Shown here piece after piece: positions 5,136 through 5,795 of a stretch of 5,795 nt of DNA. The position numbers were made by a program, and so were the translations under genes. Under the pieces are notes generated by a model. It was given only the letters and a program-made list of their open reading frames with translations, searched no databases and was not told the origin of the DNA. Within the stretch, counting starts at the first letter, position 1. Each line of letters begins with the position of its first letter. Source of the DNA: an uncultured Ruminococcus sp. (GTDB taxonomy: Bacteria; Bacillota; Clostridia; Oscillospirales; Ruminococcaceae); assembly GCA_905199285.1 (NCBI GenBank), contig CAJKFZ010000170.1, positions 1 through 5,795 on the forward strand. The letters are read 5' to 3'.

Positions 5136-5795
5136 TCAATCCTCAAATGTGACATAGTCGGAATTATAATGTTCAGGCAGAGCTTTTTCAAGACCGTTTC
5201 CGTAATCCACAAGATTATTTTTAACTGTAAAGTCGCTAAACCAGCCGTCAACAACATACATTCTGCGGCTTGTATCAATTTCACCGTATTCTCTGTCCAT
5301 ATAAAGAGTATTATTTTCAAACCTGTTATGATAGCCCCAGCCGTCTGCCTGATCGTGTATCTCGAATGCTGCGACTATTTGGGAATTATTATTTCTGTAA
5401 CCGATATTATCATGAACGTAGCATTCATTTCCGGCAATGTCGATAAAGCTTCCGGCGAAGTTTTGTCCGCTCATACCGTCGCCGTAAAAAGTACAGTTAA
5501 GAATTTCTGTTCCTGTCGTAAATTCTTTTACATCAACGTGTTCGGCGGCAATATTTTTAAACGTGCATCCGTCAACTGTATTATTGTCGCATTTATAATC
5601 AAATCCGCTGACCGTATACGAGCTTCCGATATAAACTCCTTCGCCGTAACCGGGAGTAATAAGACCACTGTCATGGATATTGCAGTCCTGAACAAGACAA
5701 TAGGAACTTCCGTCACGAAGTGCGACTGCCTCCGAACCAGTATTCCCAATGTCGCAATTGCGGATAATGGTATGATTGGAATTATCAAGCACTAT
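5136..5795 (-). CDS. Right-handed parallel beta-helix protein, C-terminal 219-codon fragment
   Basis: The frame is open to the right edge, so the true start, any signal peptide and N-terminal domains are outside the window. The visible part is a run of beta-helix (PbH1-type) turns: short strands with regularly placed Asn, Cys and Gly, such as NHTIIRNCDIGNTGSEAVAL, SYCLVQDCNIHDSG, NTVDGCTFKNIAAEHVDVKE, TEILNCTFYGDG, NECYVHDNIGYRNN, NRFENNTLY and FTVKNNLVDYGNG. GYGEGVYIGSS and HVDVKEFTTGT recall secreted beta-helix proteins of actinobacteria and clostridia, often loosely called pectate-lyase-like. A role in plant or host polysaccharide breakdown is plausible, but I see no catalytic set that names a lyase family. 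The protein ends in YVTFED with no dockerin, sorting signal or other C-terminal module. It is upstream of pgk and on the same strand, about 80 bases before the pgk -35, and is probably a separate transcription unit. Confidence 0.85.
   Translation of the reverse strand: MVLDNSNHTIIRNCDIGNTGSEAVALRDGSSYCLVQDCNIHDSGLITPGYGEGVYIGSSYTVSGFDYKCDNNTVDGCTFKNIAAEHVDVKEFTTGTEILNCTFYGDGMSGQNFAGSFIDIAGNECYVHDNIGYRNNNSQIVAAFEIHDQADGWGYHNRFENNTLYMDREYGEIDTSRRMYVVDGWFSDFTVKNNLVDYGNGLEKALPEHYNSDYVTFED

Noticed and set aside
1..5795. CRISPR array, tRNA, rRNA or insertion sequence
   Set aside because: I saw no evenly spaced direct repeats, no cloverleaf-like tRNA, no conserved rRNA segments, and no transposase or terminal inverted repeats.

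Overview
The window reads as a chromosomal piece of an anaerobic, low-to-middling GC member of the Firmicutes, most likely a Ruminococcus-like Oscillospiraceae. This rests on the protein style of the glycolytic enzymes, AT-rich sigma-A promoters with strong GGAGG-type ribosome binding sites, and a secreted-type beta-helix protein beside core metabolism. The lineage is inferred from pattern recognition, not from a search. Every gene I accept lies on the minus strand, so transcription runs from high to low coordinates.

Right edge (5136-5795): the C-terminal part of a right-handed parallel beta-helix protein, probably extracellular and polysaccharide-related. Its start is beyond the window. Next (4957-5135) comes a well-formed promoter region for pgk: phased A/T tracts, a -35/-10 pair with a 17-bp spacer, and a 20-bp inverted repeat just after the predicted transcription start. 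That repeat matches the clostridial Rex (NADH-sensing repressor) operator at 13 of 14 specified positions.

Centre (565-4956): a lower-glycolysis cluster in the order pgk, a 59-residue one-helix membrane protein with a C-terminal run of acidic residues, a 146-residue membrane protein, tpiA and gpmI. The three enzymes cover triose-phosphate isomerisation, substrate-level ATP formation and 3-phosphoglycerate to 2-phosphoglycerate. gapA and eno are not in the window. A hairpin separates pgk from the small membrane genes. A second candidate promoter, with an over-long spacer filled by a palindrome, sits before tpiA. The cluster ends at a strong intrinsic terminator just after gpmI.

Left (1-511): a 64-codon reading frame that looks like a sugar-nucleotide epimerase/reductase (SDR, RmlD-like) with its whole middle deleted, then a 77-residue conserved-looking protein of unknown function, then the ribosome binding site of another gene that begins outside the window.

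No RNA genes, CRISPR arrays, insertion sequences or attachment sites were seen, and no gene-free stretch exceeds 300 bases. The most interesting points are the Rex-like operator at the pgk start, the two unexplained membrane genes inside the glycolytic cluster, and the internally deleted epimerase remnant.
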